DNA of 64,000 bases from contig CAYROO010000004.1 of NCBI GenBank assembly GCA_964425915.1, positions 248,001 through 312,000 of the forward strand. Reading direction: 5' to 3'. The notes below the pieces were generated by a model. The model was not told the DNA's origin, did no database searches, and was given only the letters and a program-made list of their open reading frames with translations. Position 1 is the stretch's first letter. Every line of letters starts with the position of its first letter. Shown here piece after piece: positions 16,325 to 26,045 of this stretch. This DNA comes from Polycyclovorans sp964425915. Lineage in GTDB: Bacteria > Pseudomonadota > Gammaproteobacteria > Nevskiales > Nevskiaceae. Made by a program: the position numbers and the translations under genes.

Positions 16325-16842
16325 TGCGATTCCTGCTGCCGGTGGCGGTGCTGCTGGGCCTGGTCATCCTGCTGGGTGTGGGGCTGCGGCTGGATCCGCG
16401 GACGGTGCCCAGCCCGCTGATCGGCAAGCCGGTGCCGGCGTTCCAGCTGCCTCGGCTGGAAGGCGACGCAGGGTTCAGCGATGGCGACCTGCGCGGCGTC
16501 CCTTCCATCGTCAACTTCTTCGCCAGTTGGTGCACGCCCTGTCTTGAGGAGCATCCGGTGCTGATGCAGCTGGCGCGCGAAGGCGGTGTGCGGCTGGTGG
16601 GCATCAACTACAAGGATGCCCCTGATGATGCGTTGCGCTGGCTGGCACGTCACGGCAATCCCTATACGGTGGTCGCTCGTGACAGCGAAGGCGACGCTGG
16701 CCTTGACTGGGGGGTTTACGGGGTCCCGGAAACCTATCTGGTTGATGCCGACGGTGTGATTCTGCATAAGCATGTCGGTCCGTTGACGCCAACGGTATGG
16801 TCCGAAGATTTCGCGCCCCGACTGACCGGAGCGCAGCCATGA
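16324..16842 (+). CDS. ccmG: Thiol:disulfide oxidoreductase CcmG/DsbE
   Basis: A 172-residue thioredoxin-fold protein with an N-terminal membrane anchor (about 3-22) and the active site WCTPC (69-73; Cys70 and Cys73). The VYGVPETYLV segment carries the cis-proline loop. It reduces apocytochrome c cysteines in the periplasm. Its stop overlaps the ccmH start. Confidence 0.95.
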   Translation: MRFLLPVAVLLGLVILLGVGLRLDPRTVPSPLIGKPVPAFQLPRLEGDAGFSDGDLRGVPSIVNFFASWCTPCLEEHPVLMQLAREGGVRLVGINYKDAPDDALRWLARHGNPYTVVARDSEGDAGLDWGVYGVPETYLVDADGVILHKHVGPLTPTVWSEDFAPRLTGAQP

Positions 16843-17264
16843 TCAGGCGGGCATGGGTGGCGGCCCTTTTGCTGGGTTCCACGGCGTGGGCGGAAACGCC
16901 GGTGACGGAACCACAGCGTTATCAGGCGTTGATACACGAGCTGCGTTGCCTGGTCTGCCAGAACCAGAGCATCGCCGAGTCCAACGCGCCACTGGCGCAG
17001 GACCTGCGCGAGCAGGTGGCGAGCCAGCTGGCCGAAGGTCGCAGTGATGACGAGATTCGCGACTATCTGACGGCCCGCTACGGCGATTTCGTGCTGTACC
17101 GGCCGCCGCTGCGCTGGCGCACCGCGTTGTTGTGGGTCGGGCCGTTCGTACTGGTGGCGCTCGGGCTATGGTTGGCCTGGCGCTTCAGCCGCCGTCCGGC
17201 CGCCGCCAGCCGCGCGCCCGACCCGGAGGCGCTGCGTCGCCTTCTTGACGAGCACCGCCCATGA
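16839..17264 (+). CDS. ccmH: Cytochrome c maturation protein CcmH (short, CcmL type)
   Basis: A 141-residue protein. A signal peptide (1-18) precedes the three-helix domain with the redox motif LRCLVC (Cys37, Cys40), and a C-terminal membrane helix (about 94-115) ends in basic and proline-rich residues. This is the short form; the TPR part is carried by the separate CcmI, unlike the fused CcmH of E. coli. The ATG at 16839 overlaps the ccmG stop in ATGA. Confidence 0.94.
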   Translation: MIRRAWVAALLLGSTAWAETPVTEPQRYQALIHELRCLVCQNQSIAESNAPLAQDLREQVASQLAEGRSDDEIRDYLTARYGDFVLYRPPLRWRTALLWVGPFVLVALGLWLAWRFSRRPAAASRAPDPEALRRLLDEHRP

Positions 17265-17292
17265 GCGTCCGCCCCGCTGAGGAGCGCAGTTG

Positions 17293-18483
17293 ATGTTGAG
17301 TCCAGAACTGACCGTGCTGCTGATGGCGCTGCTGCTGGTGCTGACCGTTTTCGCCCTGAGCCGTCCGTGGTGGGGCCAGCGCAACAACGTCGAGGCGGGC
17401 CGTCGGGCCGTCAACATTGCCACCTATCGCCAACGGATCGCGGAGATCGAGCAGGAGCAGGCGAGTGGCATCCTCGACGCCGAGATTGCAGCGCAGTTGA
17501 AAGCGGAACAGGGGGCACGGCTGTTGGCGGACACCGAGCCTGCCGAGGCGCCAGCCAACACGACGCGCCGCGCCGCGCCCTGGTGGGGTCTGCTGGTGCT
17601 GATTCCAGTGTTGGCCACCGGACTCTATCTGTATCAGGATCGTTGGATCGTGGCGAAGACCGCCGAGGTGGCCCGTCTCGATCCCGCGGCGGGCGAGCAA
17701 CTGGCCTTGTCGCGCGCGCTGGCGGCCCGTGAAACCGCACAACAGGCACAGCCCGATGATGCGCAGGGCTGGGCCATGCTCGGCCAGCTGCGGATGGCGT
17801 CGGGTGATGCGTCCGGCGCTGCGCAGGCCTTTGCGCGTGCCAACGCACTGTTGCCGGATCAGCCGGATTGGTGGGTAGCGGAGGCCGAGGCCCTGGCCGC
17901 CGGGCAGCAGCAGAATCTGCAAGGCGGGCCGGCGGAGCGGATCGAGAAAGCACTGGCCTTGGCACCCGACCATGGCAAAGCGCTGTTCTATGGCGGCATG
18001 GTGGCGGCGCAGCGTGGTGATTTGGCGCAGGCGAGGGCGCGTTGGACGCAGTTGCTGGTCGGCCATGAGCTGCCTGCCGATCTGCGCCAGGTGATCGCGC
18101 GCGGCATCGAGGGCTGGGGCGGCACGGTGGCTGCCGGTGCCGGTGCCGTGACGGTGACCGTACGGTTGCCTGCGGGTGGGACGCCGCCGGCCGACCGCAA
18201 CGTCCTGTGGGTCTTCGCGCGGGCCGTTGACGGGCCGCCAATGCCGGTGGCGGTCAAGCGCATCGCTTCGCCACAATTCCCGCTGACCGTCACACTCGGC
18301 GACGGCGATGCGGTAATGCCCGGCGGTCGGCTGTCTGCGTTGCCGACGGTGGCGATCATTGCCCGGCTTGGCAGCGGTGAGGACGTTCAGGCGCAGCCGG
18401 GTGATCTTCAGGCGCAAGGGGTGCTCGACCGCGCAGACGCCGATACCATCGACCTGACGCTCGATACCCGTGTCGGGGGCTGA
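17293..18483 (+). CDS. ccmI: Apocytochrome c chaperone CcmI
   Basis: A 396-residue membrane protein. The N-terminal module has two helices (about 3-22 and 95-115) with a cytosolic leucine-zipper-like loop. The periplasmic part has TPR-like helices (about 140-260, including DDAQGWAMLGQLRMASGD) and a C-terminal beta domain (about 275-396). CcmI holds apocytochrome c for the CcmFGH ligation complex. ATG 17293 follows the ribosome binding site GGAGCG; a TTG one codon upstream is the alternative. Last gene of the ccm cluster, with no obvious terminator. Confidence 0.92.
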   Translation: MLSPELTVLLMALLLVLTVFALSRPWWGQRNNVEAGRRAVNIATYRQRIAEIEQEQASGILDAEIAAQLKAEQGARLLADTEPAEAPANTTRRAAPWWGLLVLIPVLATGLYLYQDRWIVAKTAEVARLDPAAGEQLALSRALAARETAQQAQPDDAQGWAMLGQLRMASGDASGAAQAFARANALLPDQPDWWVAEAEALAAGQQQNLQGGPAERIEKALALAPDHGKALFYGGMVAAQRGDLAQARARWTQLLVGHELPADLRQVIARGIEGWGGTVAAGAGAVTVTVRLPAGGTPPADRNVLWVFARAVDGPPMPVAVKRIASPQFPLTVTLGDGDAVMPGGRLSALPTVAIIARLGSGEDVQAQPGDLQAQGVLDRADADTIDLTLDTRVGG

Positions 18484-18525
18484 TTGCCCCGACCCATGTC
18501 ACCATCTTCTCAAGCAGGAGGCCCC

Positions 18526-19392
18526 ATGACCGCGACTCTGACCGACCTTCCGTCTCCCCTGGCGCTGTATCTCAAGGCGGCGGCCTCGGCCTCACGCAGC
18601 CCCGGCGCCATTCGGCAGCTGCCGCCGCTGGCCCTGCGGCTGGCGGCGGTACGTCCGGACCCACAGCAGCTGGCGGCTTACTGCGAAGTCTGTGGTATCG
18701 CGCCGGGCGACCAACTGCCGATCACTTACCCGCAGGTCGCGGTCACCGCCCTGCACATGGCACTGATGACGCAGCCCAAGTTTCCGCTGCCGCTGCTGGG
18801 GCTGGTGCACGTGTCGAATCGCATCGAGCAGTTCCGGCCGATTGGCATCGACGAAACCTGGGATGCCGAGGTGCGCATCGGTGAGAGCCGCGAGGTACGT
18901 GCCGGGCTGGAATTCGATCTGTTGACGGAGGTGACGGTCGGTGAAGAGCGGGTATGGTCAGCCGTGACCACCATCATCCATCGCCGCAAGGCCGCCAACC
19001 GTGACAAGACTGCGTCGCCCAAGGCGTCGGCCCCGGCAGCGGAGGCGCCGCGATTGGCGACCTATCACCGCATTCGCGCGGCGGCCGACACTGGCCGCCG
19101 GTATGCCAAGGTATCCGGTGACTACAACCCGATTCACCTGTATGCCGCCACCGCCAAGTTATTCGGATTCCCCCGCGCTATTGCCCATGGCATGTGGAGC
19201 CTGGCGCGCTGTGTCGGCACGCTGGAGGGCGGCCTGGCAGTGACCCCCAAGGTGCTGGAAGTGAAGTTCAAGCAGCCCTTGCTGCTGCCGGCGACGGTGG
19301 CCCTCAAGTCAAGGCAGGAGGACGACGGCATCCACTTCTCGCTGCTGGCCCAAAGGTCGAACAAGGTCCATTTGAGCGGCGTGCTGCGGTAG
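18526..19392 (+). CDS. MaoC-like double hot-dog dehydratase
   Basis: A 288-residue protein with two hot-dog halves. The C-terminal half has the (R)-specific enoyl hydratase motif SGDYNPIHL at 197-205, with Asp199 and His204 as the likely catalytic pair, and the following GFPRAIAHGMW stretch. The N-terminal half lacks that motif, and an Ala/Pro/Ser-rich linker (about 164-178) joins them. Family members hydrate 2-enoyl-CoA (beta-oxidation, PHA supply) or act in fatty acid synthesis. The ATG at 18526 has an excellent AGGAGG; the upstream in-frame extension to 18484 is unlikely. It lies between ccmI and galU without a pathway partner. Confidence 0.87.
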   Translation: MTATLTDLPSPLALYLKAAASASRSPGAIRQLPPLALRLAAVRPDPQQLAAYCEVCGIAPGDQLPITYPQVAVTALHMALMTQPKFPLPLLGLVHVSNRIEQFRPIGIDETWDAEVRIGESREVRAGLEFDLLTEVTVGEERVWSAVTTIIHRRKAANRDKTASPKASAPAAEAPRLATYHRIRAAADTGRRYAKVSGDYNPIHLYAATAKLFGFPRAIAHGMWSLARCVGTLEGGLAVTPKVLEVKFKQPLLLPATVALKSRQEDDGIHFSLLAQRSNKVHLSGVLR

Positions 19393-19473
19393 ACTGTACG
19401 GACATTCCGGCGCGTCGCCGCGGTCAGTCACCGTCCCCGCCGGGATTCCAAGGACATCGACCAAGGAGCCTGC

Positions 19474-20358
19474 ATGCGCATCCGCAAAGCCGTCTTTCCC
19501 GTGGCGGGACTGGGAACCCGATTTCTGCCGGCCACCAAGGCCAGCGCGAAGGAAATGCTGCCAGTGGTGGACAAGCCGCTGATCCAGTACGCGGTGCAGG
19601 AGGCCATCAGCGCAGGTGCGCAGGAGCTGATCTTCGTAACCGGTCGTTCGAAGAACTCCATCATGGATCACTTCGACAAGGCCTACGAGCTGGAAGCCGA
19701 ACTGGAACAGCGCGGCAAGACCAAGTTGCTGGAGACCGTGCAGGAGATCCTGCCCCCGGGGATCACCTGTATCTTCATTCGTCAGGCCGAAGCGCTGGGT
19801 CTCGGGCACGCGGTGCTGTGCGCCTGGCCGGCAGTTGGCGACGAAGATTTCTCGGTGATCCTTGCCGACGACCTCATCGATGGCAAGTTGCGACCCTGCC
19901 TGGCCCAGATGCAGCGGGTGTATCAGGAGTACGGCACCTCGGTGATTGCCACACAACAGGTGCCGAAGGCGGAAATTTCCAGCTATGGCGTGGTGGACGT
20001 GAAGCCGGTAGCGCCCGGGCTGGGTGAGATACGCCGGATTGTCGAGAAGCCCAAGGCCGAAGACGCGCCGTCGAATCTCGCTGTGGTCGGTCGCTACATC
20101 CTGACGCCACGGATCTTCAAGCTGCTCGAACGCACGCCACGCGGCGCCGGCGGCGAGATTCAGCTGACGGATGCAATCAGCATGATGATCCAGGAGCAGA
20201 CGGTGCTGGCCTACGAGTTTGAGGGCAAGCGTTACGACTGCGGGTCCAAATTGGGTTATCTGGAGGCCAACGTCGAGTATGGGCTCAAGCACCCCGAACT
20301 GGCAGACGATTTCCGCGAGTATCTTCGCAAGCTGACCGCCGACTGGCATAGCCAGTAA
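19474..20358 (+). CDS. galU: UTP-glucose-1-phosphate uridylyltransferase GalU
   Basis: A 294-residue nucleotidyltransferase making UDP-glucose from UTP and glucose-1-phosphate, for cell-surface glycans. The N-terminal signature GLGTRFLPATKASAKEML (11-28) and VDKPLIQYAV carry the nucleotide-binding Gly-rich loop and lysine. The C-terminal YDCGSKLGYLEANVEY segment is typical of GalU. Full length. The ribosome binding site AAGGAG precedes the ATG. It stands alone between unrelated genes. Confidence 0.96.
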   Translation: MRIRKAVFPVAGLGTRFLPATKASAKEMLPVVDKPLIQYAVQEAISAGAQELIFVTGRSKNSIMDHFDKAYELEAELEQRGKTKLLETVQEILPPGITCIFIRQAEALGLGHAVLCAWPAVGDEDFSVILADDLIDGKLRPCLAQMQRVYQEYGTSVIATQQVPKAEISSYGVVDVKPVAPGLGEIRRIVEKPKAEDAPSNLAVVGRYILTPRIFKLLERTPRGAGGEIQLTDAISMMIQEQTVLAYEFEGKRYDCGSKLGYLEANVEYGLKHPELADDFREYLRKLTADWHSQ

Positions 20359-20400
20359 CCGGAGCGTCCCGTCACGGCGAAGGCAGTTAAAGCGCACACA

Positions 20401-20416
20401 TGGCGCCTCCGCGCCA
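20401..20416 (+). other. Small hairpin in the sucA leader
   Basis: TGGCGC, loop CTCC, GCGCCA: a perfect 6-bp stem ending just before the AAAGG that serves as sucA ribosome binding site, 12 bases before the ATG. It lacks a T tract. It may only be chance in GC-rich DNA, or may tune sucA translation. Confidence 0.3.
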
Positions 20417-20428
20417 AAGGCATTGGTC

Positions 20429-23275
20429 ATGAGTGGTAGCCGGTATCGCAGTTTCTTCGAGTCCTCCTCGATTCACGGTGCCAACGCGCCCTACATCGAG
20501 GCGTACTACGAGCAGTTCCTGGAGAACCCTGACTCGGTCGATGCCGGTTGGCGCGCCTACTTTCGATCGCTGGGCGGCCCCGACCAGCCGCGCGACGTGC
20601 CGCATAGCGAGGTCGTGGCCCGCTTCGAGCGGTTGGCGCGGGAACCGCGTCGGCTGGCGGCGGCCGAGAGTGGCTTCGACGCCCAGGCCGCTGAGAAACA
20701 GGCGGCGGTGCTACGGCTGATCAACTATCACCGCATGCGGGGGCACCAGGTGGCTCGTCTGGACCCGCTGGGGCTGCAGGCGCCGGCGGCCATCCCGGAT
20801 CTGGACCCGGCCTTCCACGGGCTGACGCCTGCCGATCTCGATACGGTGTTCAACACCGGATCGCTGGCGGCTCAGGATCGGCTGCCGTTGCGGGAGATCA
20901 TCAAGATCATCAAGTCCGTGTACACCGACACCATCGGTGCCGAGTACATGTACCTGACCGAGACCGCCGAGAAGCGCTGGATCCAGCGCCGCCTGGAGTC
21001 GGTGGCTTTTGAGCCCAAGGTCAGCAGCAAGCGCAAGCAGGAGATCCTCAAGCAGCTGGTGGCGGCAGAAGGTATCGAGCGGTATCTGCATACCAAGTAC
21101 GTCGGCCAGAAGCGGTTCTCGCTGGAAGGCGGCGAGTCGCTGATTCCCGCCATGGACGAAATCCTCAACAGTTGTGCGGCGCGCGATGTTGAGGAAGTGG
21201 TGATCGGCATGGCCCACCGCGGTCGCCTCAACATGCTGGTGAACGTGTTGGGCAAGTCGCCGAAAGACCTGTTCGCCGAGTTCGAAGGCAAGTACTCGGC
21301 CGAGACGCTCAGCCGTGCGGGGGACGTCAAGTACCACATGGGCTTTTCGACCGACGTCGAGGTCAAGGGCAAGCGGCTGCACCTGGTGCTGGCCTTTAAC
21401 CCGTCGCACCTGGAAATCGTGAACCCGGTGGTGGAGGGAAGCGTCAAGGCGCGACAGGTGCGTCGTGATGACGAACTGGGCCAGCGGGTGGTGCCCATCC
21501 TGATTCACGGTGATGCGGCCTTCGCCGGCCAGGGCGTGGTGATGGAGACGATGCAGCTGTCCCAGGCCAAGGGCTATGCCACCGGTGGTACGGTGCATCT
21601 CATCGTCAACAACCAGATCGGGTTCACCACCCCAAATCCGATCGAAGCGGAGATGGGCCGCGAGGCGCGGACCAGCCGCTACTGCACCGACCTTGCCAAA
21701 ATGCTCGAGTCGCCGGTGTTCCACGTCAACGGCGACGATCCGGAAGCGGTGTGCTTCGCTACCCGGCTTGCGGTGGATTTTCGCAACGAGTTTCACAAGG
21801 ACGTGATCATCGATATCTGCTGCTACCGGCGGCTCGGGCACAACGAGGCCGACGAACCGTCGGTCACCAGTCCGCAGATGTACGAGGCCATCAAGCAGCA
21901 TCCCACCACCATGGCGCTATATGCCCGTCGTCTGGTGGAAGAGCAGGTGATCGGCAGCGACGAACTCGATGCCCTCATGGGCGCCTATCGCGAAGGCCTC
22001 GACAAAGGCGAGAACATCGCCCGCACCACCCTGGGGATGGTGGGCAACAAGCACACGGTGAACTGGAGTGCGCACCAGAAGGGCACTTGGGACACGCCGA
22101 CCGAGACGGCGGTCAGCGCCAACATGATCCGCAATCTATCGAAGAAGCTGCTGACGGTGCCGGACGGCTTTGTCTTGCACAATCGCGTGGCCAAGATCTT
22201 CGAGGACCGCGCCAAAATGGCCAAGGGCGAGATGCCCATGGACTGGGGCTTTGCCGAAACCATGGCCTACGCCACCTTGGTCAACGAAGGATTTTCGGTG
22301 CGACTGTCCGGGCAGGACTCGCGGCGTGGCACCTTCTTCCATCGTCACGCCACCATCTATGACGCCAAGACTGGCGAACGCCTGACCCCGCTGTCACGGC
22401 TCACGCCGCTGGAGCGGCGCTTCGTGGTCAATGACACCCTGCTGTCGGAAGAAGGTGTGCTCGGCTTCGAGTACGGCTATTCCACCACCGACCCCGATTC
22501 GCTGGTGATCTGGGAGGCCCAGTTCGGCGATTTCGCCAATGGTGCGCAGGTGCTGTTTGATCAGTTCATCAGCTCCGGCTACGCCAAGTGGGGCCGTCTC
22601 TGCGGGCTGACCGTGTTCCTGCCGCATGGTTATGAAGGGCAGGGCCCCGAGCATTCCTCGGCGCGGCTCGAGCGCTTCCTCCAACTGTGCGCGGAAAACA
22701 ACCAGCAGGTCTGCGTGCCGTCGACCCCGGCACAGATGTTCCACATGCTGCGGCGGCAGATGAAGCGCAGCCTCAAGCTGCCGCTGGTGGTGATGACGCC
22801 GAAGAGCCTGCTGCGGCATCCGCTGTCGGTCTCCAACCTGGAAGAGCTGACCGAGTCGCGTTTCCAGCCCTTGATTCACGATCAGGCCGCCGATCCGAAA
22901 AAGGTGGACCGCATCGTGTTCTGCTCGGGCAAGGTCTATTTCGACCTGTACCAGACCCGTGAGAAGGAGGGCCTGGGCAATGTTGCGCTGGTGCGCATCG
23001 AGCAGCTGTACCCCTTCCCGCACAAGGACTATGAAGCGGCGCTGGCGATGTTCCCCAAGGCGAGGACCGTGGTGTGGTGCCAGGAGGAGCCCGAGAATCA
23101 GGGCGCCTGGTACCAGATCAAGCACCGGCTGGCGGCCTATCTGGGGCCCAAGCACGAACTTCGCTACGCCACCCGCAAGGGCAGCGCCACCACCGCGGTG
23201 GGCTACCTCAAGGTGCACAACAAGCAACAGGAAGAGGTCATCGCCGCCGCGCTGCATGATGGCCTGGTGATGTAA
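20429..23275 (+). CDS. sucA: 2-oxoglutarate dehydrogenase E1 component SucA
   Basis: A 948-residue thiamine diphosphate enzyme that decarboxylates 2-oxoglutarate in the citric acid cycle and passes the succinyl group to SucB. The N-terminal E2-binding region (FLENPDSVDAGWRAYF), the HRGRLNML motif, the cofactor motif with GDAAFAGQG and NNQIGFTT, and PHGYEGQGPEHSSAR in the C-terminal part are all recognisable. The ATG at 20429 is preferred over the TTG two codons upstream. First gene of a sucA-sucB-lpd unit; sucCD and sdh genes are not here. Confidence 0.97.
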   Translation: MSGSRYRSFFESSSIHGANAPYIEAYYEQFLENPDSVDAGWRAYFRSLGGPDQPRDVPHSEVVARFERLAREPRRLAAAESGFDAQAAEKQAAVLRLINYHRMRGHQVARLDPLGLQAPAAIPDLDPAFHGLTPADLDTVFNTGSLAAQDRLPLREIIKIIKSVYTDTIGAEYMYLTETAEKRWIQRRLESVAFEPKVSSKRKQEILKQLVAAEGIERYLHTKYVGQKRFSLEGGESLIPAMDEILNSCAARDVEEVVIGMAHRGRLNMLVNVLGKSPKDLFAEFEGKYSAETLSRAGDVKYHMGFSTDVEVKGKRLHLVLAFNPSHLEIVNPVVEGSVKARQVRRDDELGQRVVPILIHGDAAFAGQGVVMETMQLSQAKGYATGGTVHLIVNNQIGFTTPNPIEAEMGREARTSRYCTDLAKMLESPVFHVNGDDPEAVCFATRLAVDFRNEFHKDVIIDICCYRRLGHNEADEPSVTSPQMYEAIKQHPTTMALYARRLVEEQVIGSDELDALMGAYREGLDKGENIARTTLGMVGNKHTVNWSAHQKGTWDTPTETAVSANMIRNLSKKLLTVPDGFVLHNRVAKIFEDRAKMAKGEMPMDWGFAETMAYATLVNEGFSVRLSGQDSRRGTFFHRHATIYDAKTGERLTPLSRLTPLERRFVVNDTLLSEEGVLGFEYGYSTTDPDSLVIWEAQFGDFANGAQVLFDQFISSGYAKWGRLCGLTVFLPHGYEGQGPEHSSARLERFLQLCAENNQQVCVPSTPAQMFHMLRRQMKRSLKLPLVVMTPKSLLRHPLSVSNLEELTESRFQPLIHDQAADPKKVDRIVFCSGKVYFDLYQTREKEGLGNVALVRIEQLYPFPHKDYEAALAMFPKARTVVWCQEEPENQGAWYQIKHRLAAYLGPKHELRYATRKGSATTAVGYLKVHNKQQEEVIAAALHDGLVM

Positions 23276-23325
23276 GACGGTCGCCAATGACCGCATCCTT
23301 AACCCATAACGCCCAAGGAAACGCA

Positions 23326-24537
23326 ATGAGTATCGAGATCAAGGTGCCGCAGCTGCCGGAATCAGTGTCCTCCGCCACGGTGGCCACCTGGCATGTGAAA
23401 GTCGGTGACGCTGTCAGCCGTGACCAGAACCTGCTGGACCTCGAGACCGACAAGGTGATGCTGGAAGTGCCGGCCACCGAGGGCGGCACCCTCAGTGAAA
23501 TCCGGGTCAATGCCGGTGACAGCGTGCAGGCGGGTGACGTTCTCGCCGTGCTGACGCCGGGTGAAGCCAAGGCCAAGCCTGCTGCTGCCTCCGAAGCGTC
23601 GCCCACACCCAGCAAGGCGGCGACGGCGACGCCGCCGACCACCAGCGATGACGGGCAGTCGCCCGCGGTGCGCAAGCTGCTATCCGAGCTGGGGCTGTCA
23701 GCCAGCGACATCACCGGTAGCGGCAAGGGCGGCCGCCTCACCGTGGAGGATGTCAAGGCGCATGCCGACCAGGCCAAGCCGACCCCGGCGCCAGCGCCCT
23801 CACCGACGCCCGCGCCCGTACGGGCGGCCGCTGGAAGTCGCGAGGAGCAGCGGGTGCCGATGACCCGCATCCGGGCGCGGATCGCTGAGCGTCTGGTCGA
23901 GGCGCAGTCCACGGCCGCCATGCTGACCACCTTCAATGAGGTTGACCTGAAGGCCGTCAGCGAGCTGCGCGCCCGCTACAAGGGCGACTTCGAGAAGGCC
24001 CACGGCGTCAAACTCGGCTTCATGAGCTTCTTCGTGAAGGCTGCGGTGGAGGCCCTCAAGAAGTATCCGGTGGTCAACGCCTCGGTGGATGGAACCGACA
24101 TCCTTTACCACGGCTACTACGACATCGGGATTGCGGTATCCGGGCCGCGTGGCCTGGTGGTGCCGATCCTGCGTGATGCCGATCAAATGAGTTTCGCGGA
24201 GGTGGAAAAGACCATCGCTGAGTTCGGCAGTCGTGCCCGCGACAACAAGCTGACCATGGATGACCTTACCGGCGGCACGTTCAGCATCACCAACGGCGGC
24301 ATCTTCGGCTCGATGATGTCGACGCCGATTCTCAACCCGCCGCAGAGCGCGATTCTCGGCATGCATGGCATCACCGAGCGCCCGGTCGTCGTCGACGGCG
24401 AGATCGTGATCCGCCCGATGATGTATCTGGCGATGACCTATGACCACCGCATCATCGACGGGCGTGAGGCCGTGCTGGCACTGCGCACCATCAAGGAATG
24501 CCTGGAAGACCCTGCCAAGCTGCTGCTGCAGCTTTGA
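23326..24537 (+). CDS. sucB: Dihydrolipoyl succinyltransferase E2 SucB
   Basis: A 403-residue E2 core protein. The N-terminal lipoyl domain carries Lys43 in LETDKVML. An Ala/Pro-rich linker leads to the E1/E3-binding domain (about 107-141, SPAVRKLLSELGL) and, after a second linker, the catalytic domain with YDHRIIDGREAV, where His374 and Asp378 are the active-site residues. It transfers the succinyl group to CoA. The ATG at 23326 follows AAGGAA; the upstream in-frame ATG at 23287 would add a non-conserved stretch. Confidence 0.96.
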   Translation: MSIEIKVPQLPESVSSATVATWHVKVGDAVSRDQNLLDLETDKVMLEVPATEGGTLSEIRVNAGDSVQAGDVLAVLTPGEAKAKPAAASEASPTPSKAATATPPTTSDDGQSPAVRKLLSELGLSASDITGSGKGGRLTVEDVKAHADQAKPTPAPAPSPTPAPVRAAAGSREEQRVPMTRIRARIAERLVEAQSTAAMLTTFNEVDLKAVSELRARYKGDFEKAHGVKLGFMSFFVKAAVEALKKYPVVNASVDGTDILYHGYYDIGIAVSGPRGLVVPILRDADQMSFAEVEKTIAEFGSRARDNKLTMDDLTGGTFSITNGGIFGSMMSTPILNPPQSAILGMHGITERPVVVDGEIVIRPMMYLAMTYDHRIIDGREAVLALRTIKECLEDPAKLLLQL

Positions 24538-24567
24538 GCGCCCTGTATTCGGGAGACCCTGAACATC

Positions 24568-26022
24568 ATGAGTGAGCAATTCGACCTCATCGTCATCGGC
24601 GGCGGTACCGGCGGTTATCCCGCCGCCATCCGCGCCGGACAGTTGGGTATGAAAACCGCCTGCATCAATGCCTGGCTCAATCGCGACGGCAAGCCCGCCT
24701 TCGGCGGCACTTGCCTCAATGCTGGCTGCATCCCATCGAAGGCGCTGTTGGAATCATCGGAGATGGTGCACAAGGCCCGTCACGAGCTGAAGCTGCACGG
24801 CATTGAGACCGGCGAGGTGCGCTTTGATCTGGCCACGATGCAGAACCGCAAGAACAAGATCAGCAGCGGCCTGACCGGTGGCATCGGCGCGCTGTTCAAG
24901 GCCAACGGGGTCACCGGGCTGGAGGGCTGGGCCAAACTGCTGGGCGATGGCAAGGTGTCCTTCACCTCGCATGCCGGTGAGACCCGCGAGCTGAGCGCGC
25001 GACACATCATCGTCGCCACGGGTTCGGAACCGATCGAGCTGAAGAAGATTGCGCCCTTCGACCATGACATCATCGTCGATTCCTGGGACGCACTGGATTT
25101 CGATGAGGTGCCGAAGCGGCTGGGCATCATCGGCGCCGGCGTCATCGGGGTCGAGCTGGGCAGTGTGTGGTCGCGGCTCGGCGCCGAGACGGTGATCCTG
25201 GAAGCGCTGGAGCAGTTTCTGCCGATGGTGGATACGGCGATCGCCAAGGACGCCCAGCGGCAGTTCACCAAACAAGGCCTGGATATCCGCCTCGGTGCCA
25301 AGGTCAGCGCCACCAAGATTGTCGGCAAGGGCAAGAAGCGTCAGGTCGAAGTGCAGTTCGAGCAGGGCGGCAAGACCCACACGGAGACGTTCGACAAGCT
25401 GATCGTCGCGGTCGGCCGTCGCCCATTCACCGATCGCCTGGGCGCCGCCGATGTCGGGTTGGCGCTCGATGAGCGTGGCTTCATCAAGGTGGACGCGCAG
25501 TACCGGACCAATCTCCCCAATGTGTATGCCACTGGCGATGTCATCGGCGGCGCCATGCTGGCGCACAAGGCCATTGAGGAGGGGGTTGCGCTGGTCGAGC
25601 AGCTTCATGGTGAGCATACCCAGGTCAACTACAAGGCGGTACCCAGCGTGATCTACACCGCGCCGGAGATCGCCTGGGTGGGCCTCAGCGAGGCCCAGGC
25701 CAAGGAACAGGGTTTCGAGGTCAAGGTCGGGGCCACGCCGTTCGCCGCCAATGGCCGCGCCAAGGCGTTGGAGGCCGCAACCGGCAGCATCAAGGTGATC
25801 GCCGACGCCAAGACCGATCGCATCCTCGGGGTGCACATGTGTGGGCCCTTCGTGTCGGAGCTGCTGGCCGAGGCCGTCCTGGCCCTGGAGTTTGCCGCCA
25901 CCTGCGAGGACATCGCGCTGACCATGCACGCTCACCCGACCTTGTCCGAGAATTTCCATGAGGCGGTGCTGTCGGTCGATGGCCGCGCCATTCACGCCAT
26001 CAACAAGAAAAAGGCCGCCTGA
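24568..26022 (+). CDS. lpdA: Dihydrolipoyl dehydrogenase E3
   Basis: A 484-residue flavoprotein that reoxidises the dihydrolipoyl groups of SucB with NAD. The FAD motif is GGGTGGYPAAIRAGQLG (11-27), with a Thr where most have Pro. The redox disulfide is GGTCLNAGCIPSK (Cys49, Cys54). The NAD motif is GAGVIGVELGSVW and the catalytic His-Glu pair sits in HAHPTLSENFHE near the C-terminus. It lies 30 bases downstream of sucB, so the three genes form one oxoglutarate dehydrogenase operon. Confidence 0.96.
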   Translation: MSEQFDLIVIGGGTGGYPAAIRAGQLGMKTACINAWLNRDGKPAFGGTCLNAGCIPSKALLESSEMVHKARHELKLHGIETGEVRFDLATMQNRKNKISSGLTGGIGALFKANGVTGLEGWAKLLGDGKVSFTSHAGETRELSARHIIVATGSEPIELKKIAPFDHDIIVDSWDALDFDEVPKRLGIIGAGVIGVELGSVWSRLGAETVILEALEQFLPMVDTAIAKDAQRQFTKQGLDIRLGAKVSATKIVGKGKKRQVEVQFEQGGKTHTETFDKLIVAVGRRPFTDRLGAADVGLALDERGFIKVDAQYRTNLPNVYATGDVIGGAMLAHKAIEEGVALVEQLHGEHTQVNYKAVPSVIYTAPEIAWVGLSEAQAKEQGFEVKVGATPFAANGRAKALEAATGSIKVIADAKTDRILGVHMCGPFVSELLAEAVLALEFAATCEDIALTMHAHPTLSENFHEAVLSVDGRAIHAINKKKAA

Positions 26023-26045
26023 GGCGGCGCTGGAGTCATACGCGC

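Noticed and set aside
17185..18417. 410-codon minus-strand frame opposite ccmI
   Set aside because: Low-complexity His/Arg/Gln-rich translation typical of antisense frames; ccmI on the plus strand is well supported.
20711..21901. 396-codon minus-strand frame opposite sucA
   Set aside because: No recognisable motif; sucA is unambiguous.
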